A stretch of 20,961 nucleotides of DNA from an uncultured Hungatella sp. (lineage in GTDB: Bacteria > Bacillota > Clostridia > Lachnospirales > Lachnospiraceae), in contig CAJUEJ010000047.1 of the NCBI GenBank assembly GCA_910585435.1, forward strand, positions 1-20,961, in the 5' to 3' direction. A program made the position numbers and the translations under genes. Shown one piece after another: positions 1 through 7,408 of the stretch; the first letter of the stretch is position 1; every line of letters starts with the position of its first letter. Under the pieces are notes generated by a model. The model searched no databases and was not told where the DNA came from. It saw only the letters and a program-made list of their open reading frames with translations.

Positions 1-194
1 TGGAAAGTGAGGTGTCGCTTATGTGTAATTTAAGTAAGGGTGTGGAGGAGAAAGGAATTCGGAAAGGGATAGTAGCTATGGTATCTACATTAAAAGAGTT
101 ACAGATAGCGGATGAAATTATCTTGAGTAAGATTCGAGAGAAATTTGGTCTGACAGAAGAAACTGCAGAAACTTACTTGAAAGAAATAAGTTAA
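1..194 (+). CDS. C-terminal end of an Rpn-family recombination-promoting nuclease / putative transposase (5' end outside window)
   Basis: The frame is open from the left edge (codons in frame from base 3) to TAA at 192-194, so this is the 3' end of a longer gene or of a remnant. The residues MCNLSKGVEEKGIRKGI, then a short helical tail ending LTEETAETYLKEIS, resemble the C-terminus of Rpn/PD-(D/E)XK nuclease family transposases common in Lachnospiraceae, which carry a 'MCNLS.G.EEKGI..GI' segment after the nuclease domain. The nuclease core lies outside the window, so it cannot be checked and the gene may be broken. An internal ATG at 78 could start a 38-residue peptide but has no good ribosome binding site. 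Family assignment rests on pattern memory of the tail only. Confidence 0.6.
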   Translation, partial: ESEVSLMCNLSKGVEEKGIRKGIVAMVSTLKELQIADEIILSKIREKFGLTEETAETYLKEIS

Positions 195-195
195 A

Positions 196-234
196 TATTT
201 CAGACAGAGCATTTTTGGTGTTCTGTCTGAAATA
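196..234 (+). terminator. 13-bp hairpin after the Rpn-like gene
   Basis: A perfect inverted repeat (arms 196-208 and 222-234, TATTTCAGACAGA and its complement) with a 13-base loop begins one base after the stop codon. There is no long T run after it, so it may be a weak terminator or an RNA-stabilising 3' hairpin. It is AT-rich with T-rich loop sequence. Confidence 0.5.
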
Positions 235-312
235 ATATTACGAGATTTTTCGCATTTAGGTATGTTATGGACAGCCGTACCATAAATAAAGGCTAACTAT
301 AAGGAGGATACC

Positions 313-1101
313 ATGATACTTGTTACAGGGGCAAACGGATTTGTGGGCCATAAAATCATGGAGATGTGCAGGGATACCATCGCCGCTCCGTCGCTGCGCA
401 ATGCAACCCAGGAATACATCGATTCCATAATCGAAGAAAGCGGTGCCGATGTCATTGTCCATACTGCTGCTATCTCTGATATAGGAGCGTGCCAGGCAGA
501 TCCGGACGGCTCTTATATTGCCAATGTACGCCTTCCTCTTCTGCTGGCCCATGCATCAAAGGGCAGGAAGCTCATCTGCTTCAGTTCCGATCAGGTGTAC
601 AGCGGCTGCAGGGAAGAGGGACCGTATTCAGAGGATATGGCAAAGCCGGGGAATCTGTATGCACAGCAGAAGCTGGAGATGGAAAAACGGGTGTTGGAGC
701 TTATTCCGGATGCGGTTATGCTGCGTGCAGAATGGATGTATGATTACTATCTGAAGCGCTCCAACTATTTTATGAATATTCTCAATGCGAAAGAAACTGT
801 CTCATTCAGTTCCAGACAGTACAGAGGCATTACCTATTTGAAAGAAGTGGCAGAAAACATGGAAAAAGTGATCGCCCTGCCAGGCGGCGCATACAATTTC
901 GGAAGTGAAACAACCGTGTCCATGTATGATATTTCCCGGGAGTTCATGGATTTATTGGGGAAAAAAGTAACGTTAGAAAATATTCCTCCAAGGCACAACT
1001 TATGGATGAACTGTGATAAGGCGAAGAAGAATGGCATAACGTTCAGCACTGCTTTAGACGGTTTGAAGAGATGTGCGGCGGATTATCATTTGATTTCGTA
1101 A
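313..1101 (+). CDS. RmlD-like extended short-chain dehydrogenase (NAD(P)-dependent sugar-nucleotide reductase/epimerase type)
   Basis: A 262-residue Rossmann-fold protein of the NAD-dependent epimerase / dTDP-4-dehydrorhamnose reductase (RmlD) superfamily. It has the N-terminal nucleotide-binding motif TGANGFVG (residues 5-12, GxxGxxG), HTAA at 50-53, FSSDQVY at 90-96 and the catalytic pair Y116-x3-K120 (LYAQQK). Length is slightly below typical RmlD (about 280-300). The start is ATG 313, with AAGGAGG at about 302-308. It stands alone on the plus strand, without other dTDP-rhamnose genes, so true dTDP-rhamnose synthesis is not supported. A reductase acting on another sugar nucleotide, or a regulatory SDR, is equally possible. 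Family is certain, substrate unknown. Confidence 0.75.
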   Translation: MILVTGANGFVGHKIMEMCRDTIAAPSLRNATQEYIDSIIEESGADVIVHTAAISDIGACQADPDGSYIANVRLPLLLAHASKGRKLICFSSDQVYSGCREEGPYSEDMAKPGNLYAQQKLEMEKRVLELIPDAVMLRAEWMYDYYLKRSNYFMNILNAKETVSFSSRQYRGITYLKEVAENMEKVIALPGGAYNFGSETTVSMYDISREFMDLLGKKVTLENIPPRHNLWMNCDKAKKNGITFSTALDGLKRCAADYHLIS

Positions 1102-1122
1102 TAGGATTGAAAATTAAATATG

Positions 1123-1151
1123 TTGACACATCCTCTCTTATACAGTATACT
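1123..1151 (+). promoter_or_regulatory. Sigma-A promoter of the thiT riboswitch transcript
   Basis: TTGACA at 1123-1128 and TATACT at 1146-1151 are separated by exactly 17 bp. Transcription would start near 1158, about 15 bases before the TPP aptamer. Confidence 0.8.
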
Positions 1152-1171
1152 AATGAAGAATTAAATACTAA

Positions 1172-1262
1172 CCACACGCTAGGGGAGCCGTTATGGCTGA
1201 GATTGACATATTTGTCTGACCCTCACTACTTGAACCGGGTAATACCGGCGTAAGGAAGCTAT
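1172..1262 (+). promoter_or_regulatory. TPP riboswitch (THI element) upstream of thiT
   Basis: The conserved THI-box blocks are present in order: AGGGGAGCC at 1181-1189, GGCTGAGA at about 1195-1202, GACCCT at 1218-1223, then TTGAACCGGGTAATACCGGCG at about 1230-1250 and TAAGGAAGC closing P1. The spacing is normal for a TPP aptamer. It senses thiamine pyrophosphate and would shut thiT when TPP is plentiful. The expression platform is annotated separately. Confidence 0.93.
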
Positions 1263-1281
1263 ATACTTACCTTTTTAGTAG

Positions 1282-1314
1282 TCCCCTCCTGTGCATGCAA
1301 AGGAGGATTTTTTT
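1282..1314 (+). promoter_or_regulatory. Riboswitch expression platform: hairpin that pairs with the thiT Shine-Dalgarno and ends in a U run
   Basis: CCTCCT at 1285-1290 pairs with AGGAGG at 1301-1306, which is the thiT ribosome binding site. The hairpin is followed by ATTTTTTT ending one base before the ATG at 1315, so the same stem can hide the RBS and could act as a terminator. TCCCCT at 1282-1287 is the exact complement of AGGGGA at 1181-1186 in the aptamer, a plausible anti-sequester pairing in the TPP-free state. The pairings are seen; the switching logic is inference. Confidence 0.65.
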
Positions 1315-1974
1315 ATGTCTGTTGTTACACCTGACGGCGGCCTGACAACCCTTGGCTATGTCCTGTGCGGTATTGCCGTGGCCGCTCTTATCTTAGCTGC
1401 TGCATTCCTAAGCAGCAAAAACAGTTCCCACAAAAAGCTTTCCACCAAGCAGCTGGTATTCTGTGCTGCCGCCATGGCGCTGTCCTTTCTCACATCCTAC
1501 ATCAAGGTCTTTTCCATGCCCTACGGCGGCTCCATAACCTTGTTCAGCATGCTGTTTATCTGCCTGATCGGTTACTGGTACGGCCCCGGAGTAGGCGTTA
1601 TGACCGGACTGGCTTACGGAATCCTCCAGTTTTTACAGGAGCCCTACGTCCTGTCCCTGTTCCAGGTATGCTGTGATTACGTGCTGGCCTTTGCCGGACT
1701 GGGCCTTGCCGGACTGTTCCACAAATCCAAAAACGGGCTGGTAAAGGGCTACATTCTGGGTATCCTGGTCCGGGGCCTCTTCCATACCATAGGCGGATAT
1801 CTGTACTGGATGGATTACATGCCGGAGAATTTCCCACAGGCTTTAGCCAGCATTTATCCGATTGTGTATAACTATTCCTATATTCTGGCAGAAGGAGTTC
1901 TGACGGTTATCGTCATCCTTCTTCCTCCTGTGTCCAGGGCTTTGGGGCAGGTGAAGAAGAGTGCTTTGGAATAA
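1315..1974 (+). CDS. thiT: Thiamine ECF transporter substrate-binding subunit ThiT
   Basis: A 219-residue integral membrane protein of the ThiT/YuaJ family, the S component that binds thiamine and works with a shared EcfA-A'-T energising module (not in this window). Hydrophobic spans are visible from about residues 13-33, 47-61, 75-90, 91-106, 118-135, 144-161 and 184-204. The family-like block GGSITLFSMLFICLIGYWYG is at 71-90 and an NYSY segment at 186-189. The start at 1315 is chosen because AGGAGG lies 8 bases upstream; the longer GTG start at 1291 lies inside the regulatory hairpin. The TPP riboswitch directly upstream strongly supports thiamine uptake. N-terminal residues 1-40 are longer than in some homologues. 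Confidence 0.93.
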   Translation: MSVVTPDGGLTTLGYVLCGIAVAALILAAAFLSSKNSSHKKLSTKQLVFCAAAMALSFLTSYIKVFSMPYGGSITLFSMLFICLIGYWYGPGVGVMTGLAYGILQFLQEPYVLSLFQVCCDYVLAFAGLGLAGLFHKSKNGLVKGYILGILVRGLFHTIGGYLYWMDYMPENFPQALASIYPIVYNYSYILAEGVLTVIVILLPPVSRALGQVKKSALE

Positions 1975-1975
1975 A

Positions 1976-2038
1976 AATTTCCCCCTAAGGCTGCTGCTTC
2001 GGAGTCACAAACTCCTTGCTGCAATCTCAGGGGGAATT
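1976..2038. terminator. Bidirectional terminator between thiT and the convergent peptidase gene
   Basis: TTCCCCCT at 1979-1986 pairs with AGGGGGAA at 2029-2036, flanked by A and T runs on both sides (AAAAATT to the left, AATTCT to the right), with an inner GGAGT/ACTCC stem at 2001-2015. It sits between the stop codons of two convergent genes. Confidence 0.75.
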
Positions 2039-2039
2039 C

Positions 2040-2798
2040 TCAAAGTTCTATCCACTCCCCGTCCCGGCACACCATAGTAAAGATTCCGTCTGCAATCCGG
2101 TAGGCATTCCCATACAGGGTTTCCTTCCCGCCGGCACACAGAATATAACTGCCGTCTTCCAATGCATAGAACTCCCTGCCTGTACTGTCCGGATAAGTAA
2201 TCTCCTCCATAAGCCGAAGCCCGTCCAGGGTATAATCCTTTACCATCTGATAGTGGGGCAGGATATTCAGTCTTGCCAAACCCAGGCCTTTTAGAAAACG
2301 CTGATACCCGGGGTCAGCTGCCTCTCCGGCAAGCTCCGGCTGGGCATAGACAATATCCGCACAATTCATGCTTCCGGCGCTGATTCCCATAATGACTCCG
2401 CCAAACTCCGAAAGCTTCTCTCTCAATCCAATCTGTGCGAAAAACTGATTCTGGGTCGGCACATGGCCTCCGCCCAGAATGACCACATCACTGGATGGTA
2501 TCCATTCTTCCAGCCGGTCCATGGTACTGCGTTCCAGAAGCCTCATGGCCTCCGCCTGGATCCTGCTGGCTGCAAATACCCGGGTAAAGTACTGGATCAT
2601 CTCCTGATTCTTCTCCTGCTCATCCGGGGTCGCCGTAATCAAAAGAACCCTTGGTCTTAAAGGACAGGCATTCCGAAACCTCTCCAAAAATCCATTTTTC
2701 TCTGTAAAAGGCCCTGTTACCCATTTTCCGTCCTTCTGATAGGAGGCATCCGGACTGCTGGTAAGGAAGACCATTTTTTCTTTTCTCTTTTTATTCAT
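2040..2798 (-). CDS. Peptidase E / cyanophycinase-like serine peptidase (family S51, class I glutamine amidotransferase-like fold)
   Basis: A 252-residue cytosolic protein of peptidase family S51. The nucleophile elbow is GISAGSM with Ser140, preceded by ILGGGH at 107-112, and LPHYQ supplies a likely catalytic His182. Such enzymes cleave N-terminal Asp dipeptides (PepE) or Asp-Arg polymers (cyanophycinase); the substrate here cannot be decided. It is third in the minus-strand run fchA-folD-peptidase, 21 bp after the folD stop, and probably cotranscribed. The start at 2798 has AGAGG about 8 bases upstream; a start at Met9 (2774) is also possible, because homology begins near MVFLTSS. It ends at the edge of the shared terminator. 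Confidence 0.82.
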   Translation of the reverse strand: MNKKRKEKMVFLTSSPDASYQKDGKWVTGPFTEKNGFLERFRNACPLRPRVLLITATPDEQEKNQEMIQYFTRVFAASRIQAEAMRLLERSTMDRLEEWIPSSDVVILGGGHVPTQNQFFAQIGLREKLSEFGGVIMGISAGSMNCADIVYAQPELAGEAADPGYQRFLKGLGLARLNILPHYQMVKDYTLDGLRLMEEITYPDSTGREFYALEDGSYILCAGGKETLYGNAYRIADGIFTMVCRDGEWIEL

Positions 2799-2819
2799 AG
2801 ATGGAACCTCTTCCTACTC

Positions 2820-3674
2820 TCATTCTGCCCATCGTATCCCGGCTCTCACCAGATGCTTTGCCAGCACCGCCGTAGTCACCGTCCCCACGCCGCCGGGAAC
2901 CGGCGTTGCCGCTGACGCTTTCTGTTCTATGGAAGCAAAATCCACGTCCCCGCACAATTTCCCATCCTCATCCACATGGATTCCCACATCGATGACCACG
3001 GCATCCTGACCCACATACGCTTCATCCAGCATCCTGGCCTTTCCGGCAGCTGCTACCAGAATCTCTGCCTGTCTGCAGGTGCCGGGAAGGTCAAGGGTCT
3101 TTGTATGGCACACGGTCACCGTGCCGTTCTCCTTCATCATCAGCATGGACAATGGTTTTCCCACTATCAGGCTGCGCCCCACGATGGTCACTCTTTTTCC
3201 TGCAATGGGAATCTCATTGGCTTTCAGCACCTCGACCACTGCCTCCGCCGTACAGGGCGCAAAGCCTGTGTCATCTCCCATAAATATTTTCGCCATATTC
3301 ACCGGAGAGATCCCGTCCAGATCCTTTTCTGGTTTCATCATACAATCGATTTCCTTTTCCTGAATCTGTTTAGGCAGAGGTTTCAACAGCAAAATTCCAG
3401 CTACATCCGGATCCTCATTAATCGCCTTAAATCCGGCCTTAAACTCCTCATTGCTGATATCCTTGGGAAATGTATAGGACTGAGCCCGCAGGCCGAAATT
3501 TTCCATTTTCTTTATGGCTCCCCGCTCATAAGACACGTCATCCGGATTTTCCCCTACACGTACAATGGCCAGCTTCGGCACAAAACCAGGTCTTTTTACC
3601 TGCAATTTCTCCAATTCTTCCCTAACCTGTTCTTTTATTCTGGCAGAAACCTCTGCCCCCTTTAATATTCTCAT
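2820..3674 (-). CDS. folD: Bifunctional methylenetetrahydrofolate dehydrogenase / methenyltetrahydrofolate cyclohydrolase FolD
   Basis: A 284-residue enzyme that interconverts 5,10-methylene-THF, methenyl-THF and 10-formyl-THF with NAD(P). Family landmarks are SYERGAIKKMENFG (Tyr and Lys of the YxxxK catalytic element), the DGISP loop, a Rossmann segment VGRSLIVGKPLSMLM, and the C-terminal PVPGGVGTVTTAVLAKH signature, a variant of the usual PGGVGPMT. The start at 3674 is preferred over the in-frame ATG at 3689, because GAGAGGA lies 6 bases before 3674 and the length matches the family. It lies 77 bp downstream of fchA in the same direction with no terminator between. Having FchA and FolD together suggests a heavily used one-carbon pathway (purines, formate, serine/glycine or acetogenic metabolism). 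Confidence 0.95.
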   Translation of the reverse strand: MRILKGAEVSARIKEQVREELEKLQVKRPGFVPKLAIVRVGENPDDVSYERGAIKKMENFGLRAQSYTFPKDISNEEFKAGFKAINEDPDVAGILLLKPLPKQIQEKEIDCMMKPEKDLDGISPVNMAKIFMGDDTGFAPCTAEAVVEVLKANEIPIAGKRVTIVGRSLIVGKPLSMLMMKENGTVTVCHTKTLDLPGTCRQAEILVAAAGKARMLDEAYVGQDAVVIDVGIHVDEDGKLCGDVDFASIEQKASAATPVPGGVGTVTTAVLAKHLVRAGIRWAE

Positions 3675-3751
3675 GCCATGTCCTCTCATATCATCCTGTT
3701 ATGTTTCACTGTTCTCCGGCTGCACAGCATAACTGTGTAACCCTTTTGAGC

Positions 3752-4384
3752 TTAAACTTTTCTCAGACGCTTCTGCACTTTATCATAAATCGTATCTGCC
3801 TGCTTCGTCCCTTCCTCCATCAAACGGTCAGCTTTCTGATTTAACTCTTCCGCCTTGTCACGGTTCTTCATGGATTTCGTATTGATATACACATTCATCA
3901 CCGCTCCTGTAAGGGCTGTCCTTGCAAACTGCACCGCCACCCCCACATCGCTGACCGCCATCACGCTTCCCTTCTGCTCAAGTCCGGCCAGCAGCTCAAG
4001 CATCTCGTACGCTTTTTCCATAATCTCCATGGGAACCAGGCTTGCCGCCAAAAGATTCTTCTCCATCACCTGTTCCTTATGAGCCCGTTCCTCTTCCGTA
4101 CCGGAGGGAAGCCCATAGGCTGCTGCCAGAGGGGCAAAAACTTTTGCATCCCGGTCCGCCAGAGAGGCCATGTCCTTCTGAAGCTGCTCCAGGCGTCTCA
4201 TCATACCCTGAACCTCTTCTTCCACGTCCGCATATTTCTTCTTTCCCACAGTCAGATTCCCTACCATCAACCCCAGGGCCGACGCCAATGCACCGGAGAG
4301 GGCTGATGCTCCGCCGCCGCCGGGAACCGGCTGTCTGGAACTTAAGGCCTCTAAAAACTCATCGATTTTTTGTTCTTTTATCAT
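3752..4384 (-). CDS. fchA: Methenyltetrahydrofolate cyclohydrolase / formiminotetrahydrofolate cyclodeaminase family (FchA)
   Basis: A 210-residue, mostly helical protein of the FTCD_C family. The signature PVPGGGGASALSGALASALG is at residues 20-39, followed by MVGNLT. In clostridia, stand-alone members hydrolyse methenyl-THF or deaminate formimino-THF. The neighbouring folD suggests a cyclohydrolase role in folate one-carbon flux, but cyclodeaminase activity cannot be excluded from sequence. It is first in its operon, with ATG at 4384 and AGGAGA about 6 bases upstream. A TTTACA-17-TATAAT promoter ends about 40 bases upstream. Confidence 0.88.
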   Translation of the reverse strand: MIKEQKIDEFLEALSSRQPVPGGGGASALSGALASALGLMVGNLTVGKKKYADVEEEVQGMMRRLEQLQKDMASLADRDAKVFAPLAAAYGLPSGTEEERAHKEQVMEKNLLAASLVPMEIMEKAYEMLELLAGLEQKGSVMAVSDVGVAVQFARTALTGAVMNVYINTKSMKNRDKAEELNQKADRLMEEGTKQADTIYDKVQKRLRKV

Positions 4385-4422
4385 GTGATTTCTCCTTTTA
4401 TGGAAGCGTTATTAGTTCCTTT

Positions 4423-4451
4423 ATTATAGTTGATAGCGGATAGGGTGTAAA
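4423..4451 (-). promoter_or_regulatory. Promoter of the fchA-folD-peptidase operon
   Basis: On the minus strand, TTTACA (4451-4446) and TATAAT (4428-4423) are spaced 17 bp apart, a near-consensus sigma-A promoter. The leader is about 33 bases. I see no riboswitch in it. Confidence 0.8.
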
Positions 4452-4501
4452 GCATTAATTAAATGACCTCTCTCTTTCCAGCGTCCATTTCTTTGTGTTA
4501 A

Positions 4502-4527
4502 ACTATTTAATAAATTTTCTAAATAGT
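4502..4527. promoter_or_regulatory. Inverted repeat upstream of the GH140 promoter
   Basis: ACTATTTA (4502-4509) and TAAATAGT (4520-4527) form 8-bp perfect arms with a 10-bp spacer. The pair sits about 15 bp upstream of the -35 box, a position suited to an activator. The sequence is AT-rich, so chance is not negligible. Confidence 0.4.
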
Positions 4528-4542
4528 AATTAAATTTTTTAG

Positions 4543-4571
4543 TTGAATTTTAAATCAAGCCATGTTATACT
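4543..4571 (+). promoter_or_regulatory. Promoter of the GH140-esterase operon
   Basis: TTGAAT (4543-4548) and TATACT (4566-4571) are spaced 17 bp apart. The 5' leader is about 55 bases to the ATG at 4634, with GAAAGGAAA before the start. Confidence 0.72.
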
Positions 4572-4581
4572 TACTATAACA
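4563..4581. promoter_or_regulatory. Palindromic operator candidate over the -10 of the GH140 promoter
   Basis: TGTTATA (4563-4569) and TATAACA (4575-4581) are exact complements around a 5-base centre. They cover the -10 box and the expected transcription start, the usual place for a repressor. No matching local regulator gene was identified. Confidence 0.5.
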
Positions 4582-4633
4582 AAGAAATCCGCCAATATTT
4601 CTTTCAAAAACAATAGAAAGGAAACATAACTCC

Positions 4634-6079
4634 ATGGAAAAGTTAAAAATATCTGAAAATGGACGCTACTTCGTCAAAAGCGACAACACGCCATTTGTCT
4701 GGCTGGCAGACACCGTGTGGACTATGCCTCAGCGCATGAAATGGGATGATGTCACCTACCTAATGCAGAAACGGAAAAGTCAGGGTTTTACGGTGCTGCA
4801 GATTGTGGCTCTTGACCCTGAGATGGATGTAGAGATGCGAACTCCGGCAGGTGAGAAAGCGCTTCTCAACGATTGCCTCGACACCCCTAATGAAGCCTAT
4901 TTTAAATATCTGGATTGGAGCTTAGATACAGCAGAAGCCTATGGTTTTTATGTCCTCCTGCTCCCGGCATGGGGACAGCTGATTGTGGGGGACAACTGGG
5001 CAGGTAAAACATTTCCAAAGACCGTCACAGAAGAAAATGCATACCGTTACGGACAGTGGATCGGAAACCGCTACCAAAAGAAAAACCATATTATCTGGTG
5101 CCTGGGAGGCGACCGCCAGCCTGTCCACAAAGGCATTGATTACAGACAAGTATGGCGATCCATGGCAGAAGGCCTTGCAAAGGGCCTTACGGGAAAGGAT
5201 GCTGACTCCCGCACCCCAGGTCCGGTATGGGATGATCTTCTCATAACCTATCACGCCTGCCATGAAAGGCAGACCGGAGAATGCTCCTCCCTGTCCTATT
5301 GGCCAGAGGAAGAGCCATGGATACGTTTTGTCATGCTCCAGTCCGGCCACGGCCTCATAGCCAAAAATTACCAGCTTGTAAAAACGGAATATGATCGTTT
5401 TCATATTCGCCCAGTGTGGGACGGTGAGCCTGCCTATGAGCTGATGCCCACCTCCTGGCCGCCTACAGGCGATTCCTTCCACGACACCTGGATGGTTCGC
5501 AAGCGGGCATACTGGAGTCTGTTAGCAGGGTCATTCGGACATACATACGGACATTCCTGTGTCTGGTGCAACGTCTCGGAAAAAGAGAAAACTTCTGTCT
5601 TGAAAAACAGCTGGTTTGAAGCCCTGGATTCTGAAGGGTCACAGCAGATGAAGTATCTGAGGGATTTTATGGACTCCTTAAATACAATGACCTGTCTGCC
5701 ATCCCAGGAATCTATCATACAGGAAAGCCAGTCTGAAGACATGAATCAGCATATCCAGGCATGTGTACACCCTGAAGGCAGATTTCTGTGCGCATATCTT
5801 CCCAGCGGCGGAAGCTGTGTACTGAGAACAGACCGGCTTCATTTGTCTGAAAACCAGGTATATATCTGGTGGTGGAATCCGCGGGATGGAAAATGTCATA
5901 CTGCACAGGCAGATACTGTCCCTGTTACAGAGGGCGGTATTCATGTATGCGCTCCTTCCTCCGGCCCCAAGGAGGACTGGCTTCTGATTGTAATGAGCGA
6001 AAAAACAGGTCGTCCCATAAAAGAGGGTACCTATTACCATATGGAAGAAAAGCAGACAGGCAGAGTTTTTGACTGGTAA
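4634..6079 (+). CDS. Apiosidase-like glycoside hydrolase (DUF4038 / GH140 type), predicted cytosolic
   Basis: A 481-residue (beta/alpha)8-type hydrolase of the DUF4038 family, whose characterised GH140 members remove apiose from rhamnogalacturonan II. The N-terminus has the family opening (RYFVKSDNTPFVWLADTVW, 11-29). IIWCLGGD places Asp160 as likely acid/base, and VWDGEPAYE places Glu265 as likely nucleophile. These are the positions expected from the GH140 pair, matched by motif and not by alignment. Residues from about 365 to the end form a beta-rich C-terminal domain like the accessory domain seen in this family. There is no signal peptide, unlike secreted Bacteroides enzymes, so it should act on imported oligosaccharides. 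It is followed 27 bp later by an esterase, likely cotranscribed. Family firm, substrate inferred. Confidence 0.82.
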   Translation: MEKLKISENGRYFVKSDNTPFVWLADTVWTMPQRMKWDDVTYLMQKRKSQGFTVLQIVALDPEMDVEMRTPAGEKALLNDCLDTPNEAYFKYLDWSLDTAEAYGFYVLLLPAWGQLIVGDNWAGKTFPKTVTEENAYRYGQWIGNRYQKKNHIIWCLGGDRQPVHKGIDYRQVWRSMAEGLAKGLTGKDADSRTPGPVWDDLLITYHACHERQTGECSSLSYWPEEEPWIRFVMLQSGHGLIAKNYQLVKTEYDRFHIRPVWDGEPAYELMPTSWPPTGDSFHDTWMVRKRAYWSLLAGSFGHTYGHSCVWCNVSEKEKTSVLKNSWFEALDSEGSQQMKYLRDFMDSLNTMTCLPSQESIIQESQSEDMNQHIQACVHPEGRFLCAYLPSGGSCVLRTDRLHLSENQVYIWWWNPRDGKCHTAQADTVPVTEGGIHVCAPSSGPKEDWLLIVMSEKTGRPIKEGTYYHMEEKQTGRVFDW

Positions 6080-6106
6080 TCATTATATAAAAGCAGGAGG
6101 AATGAC

Positions 6107-7312
6107 ATGTATTCATACGATATGGAATGGTATGTAAACGAACTGGGAACTCAGGTAAGGCGGCTGATCCTTCACCTTCCGGAGGAAGCTGATCTGTTAG
6201 ATGTAAAAAAAGACTGTTTCTCTGTGTATACGGAGCGCAGGGATGAACATGGCGATATCGTCTGTTCCCGCCCGGTATGGTATGAAAAAGAATTGAAAAA
6301 ATCTGCAGGCTACCGCACAATTCTGGCAGCTTATCCCTCCACCAAAGATGGAGAACCTGTACGGAAAAGCAGATTTATCACCCTGGAGCTTGACATGAAC
6401 GACTGGCTTTCCAAGACCATTGTAGGTTCATTGGATCACAGCAAATTTGTGGACTGCATTTTCCGTGTGACGCAGACAAAAGAATTAGGCGTTATGGTCG
6501 GTATGGTATTTGATGAGCCGGGAGACATCCTATGTCCACAGACAAGCATGTGGAGCCACGGCATATCTTCTTATGAAAAGCTTCCGCTGAGATACGGCTT
6601 TTTCACCCCCAAAGGCAATGGCAGGCGGCCTCTGATTATCTGGCTTCACGGCGCCGGGGAAGGCGGCACAGATCCGCGAATCGCATATATGGGCAATGAG
6701 GTGGTAGCCCTGTCTTCCGATAAAGTACAGGATTATTTCGGCGCTGCATGGGTGCTGGCTCCCCAATGCCCTACCATGTGGATGGACGACGGCTCCCATA
6801 CCTACGGACGTACCGGAAAAAGTATGTATGTCTCTGCCCTGAAAGCACTGATTGATGAATTTGTCCAAATCCATGAGATTGACCGGAATCGGATTTACAT
6901 CGGCGGATGCTCAAACGGCGGATTCATGACTATGAGAATGCTGATTGATTACCCTGATTTCTTCGCAGCCGCCTATCCCATGTGTGAAGCCCTCTACGAT
7001 GAAACGATTACCAACCAGCAGATTTCCTCCATCTGCCACATACCTGTCTGGATGCTTCACGCCATGACAGACAGTGTGGTAAATCCTGAAGAGACTTCTG
7101 TCCCCACCTATCATAGACTGAAGGATGCAGGTGCAAAAAATGTTCATCTTACTTACATCAATGACCGTCCTCCCTTTAAAATAGTTAACCATGCCTGTTG
7201 GACATTAGGGCTGGCAGACAAGGAAAATTATGATTTTGACGGCCAGCCGGTCATACTGGCTGGAAAGCCTGTTACCCGGTTCCAATGGCTGGCAGCGCAG
7301 CAGCGCAAATAG
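6107..7312 (+). CDS. Alpha/beta-hydrolase esterase (PHB depolymerase / CE1-like, prolyl oligopeptidase-type catalytic domain)
   Basis: A 401-residue protein with a beta-rich N-terminal region (1-155) and a hydrolase domain (about 160-400). Visible catalytic parts are the oxyanion-loop motif LHGAGEGG (180-187), the nucleophile elbow GGCSNGG with Ser269, Asp322 (HAMTDSVV) and His362 (VNHACW). The order Ser-Asp-His and the motif style match esterases annotated as PHB depolymerase-like or feruloyl/acetyl esterase. There is no signal peptide. RBS AGGAGGAA precedes ATG 6107, 27 bp after the GH140 stop. The context suggests removal of acetyl, methyl or feruloyl groups from plant oligosaccharides taken in by the cell. 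Substrate is not readable from sequence. Confidence 0.78.
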   Translation: MYSYDMEWYVNELGTQVRRLILHLPEEADLLDVKKDCFSVYTERRDEHGDIVCSRPVWYEKELKKSAGYRTILAAYPSTKDGEPVRKSRFITLELDMNDWLSKTIVGSLDHSKFVDCIFRVTQTKELGVMVGMVFDEPGDILCPQTSMWSHGISSYEKLPLRYGFFTPKGNGRRPLIIWLHGAGEGGTDPRIAYMGNEVVALSSDKVQDYFGAAWVLAPQCPTMWMDDGSHTYGRTGKSMYVSALKALIDEFVQIHEIDRNRIYIGGCSNGGFMTMRMLIDYPDFFAAAYPMCEALYDETITNQQISSICHIPVWMLHAMTDSVVNPEETSVPTYHRLKDAGAKNVHLTYINDRPPFKIVNHACWTLGLADKENYDFDGQPVILAGKPVTRFQWLAAQQRK

Positions 7313-7370
7313 CGGATGCTTGGTTTACAGAGCAATGCCAAAGCCTTCCGTCTTCTTAGCATCAAAGCAA

Positions 7371-7399
7371 AGCCCAGGATAGAGTTGGTATCCTGGGCT
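7371..7399. terminator. Strong hairpin between convergent esterase and rhaD genes
   Basis: AGCCCAGGATA (7371-7381) and its perfect complement (7389-7399) form an 11-bp stem with a 7-base loop in the 96-bp gap between two convergent stop codons. T runs are weak on both sides. It probably serves as terminator or 3' end barrier for both transcripts. Confidence 0.65.
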
Positions 7400-7408
7400 C
7401 GCTTATCT

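Noticed and set aside
313..1101. True dTDP-4-dehydrorhamnose reductase (rfbD/rmlD)
   Set aside because: The fold fits, but no rmlA, rmlB or rmlC neighbours are present and the C-terminal half is divergent, so no gene symbol was given.
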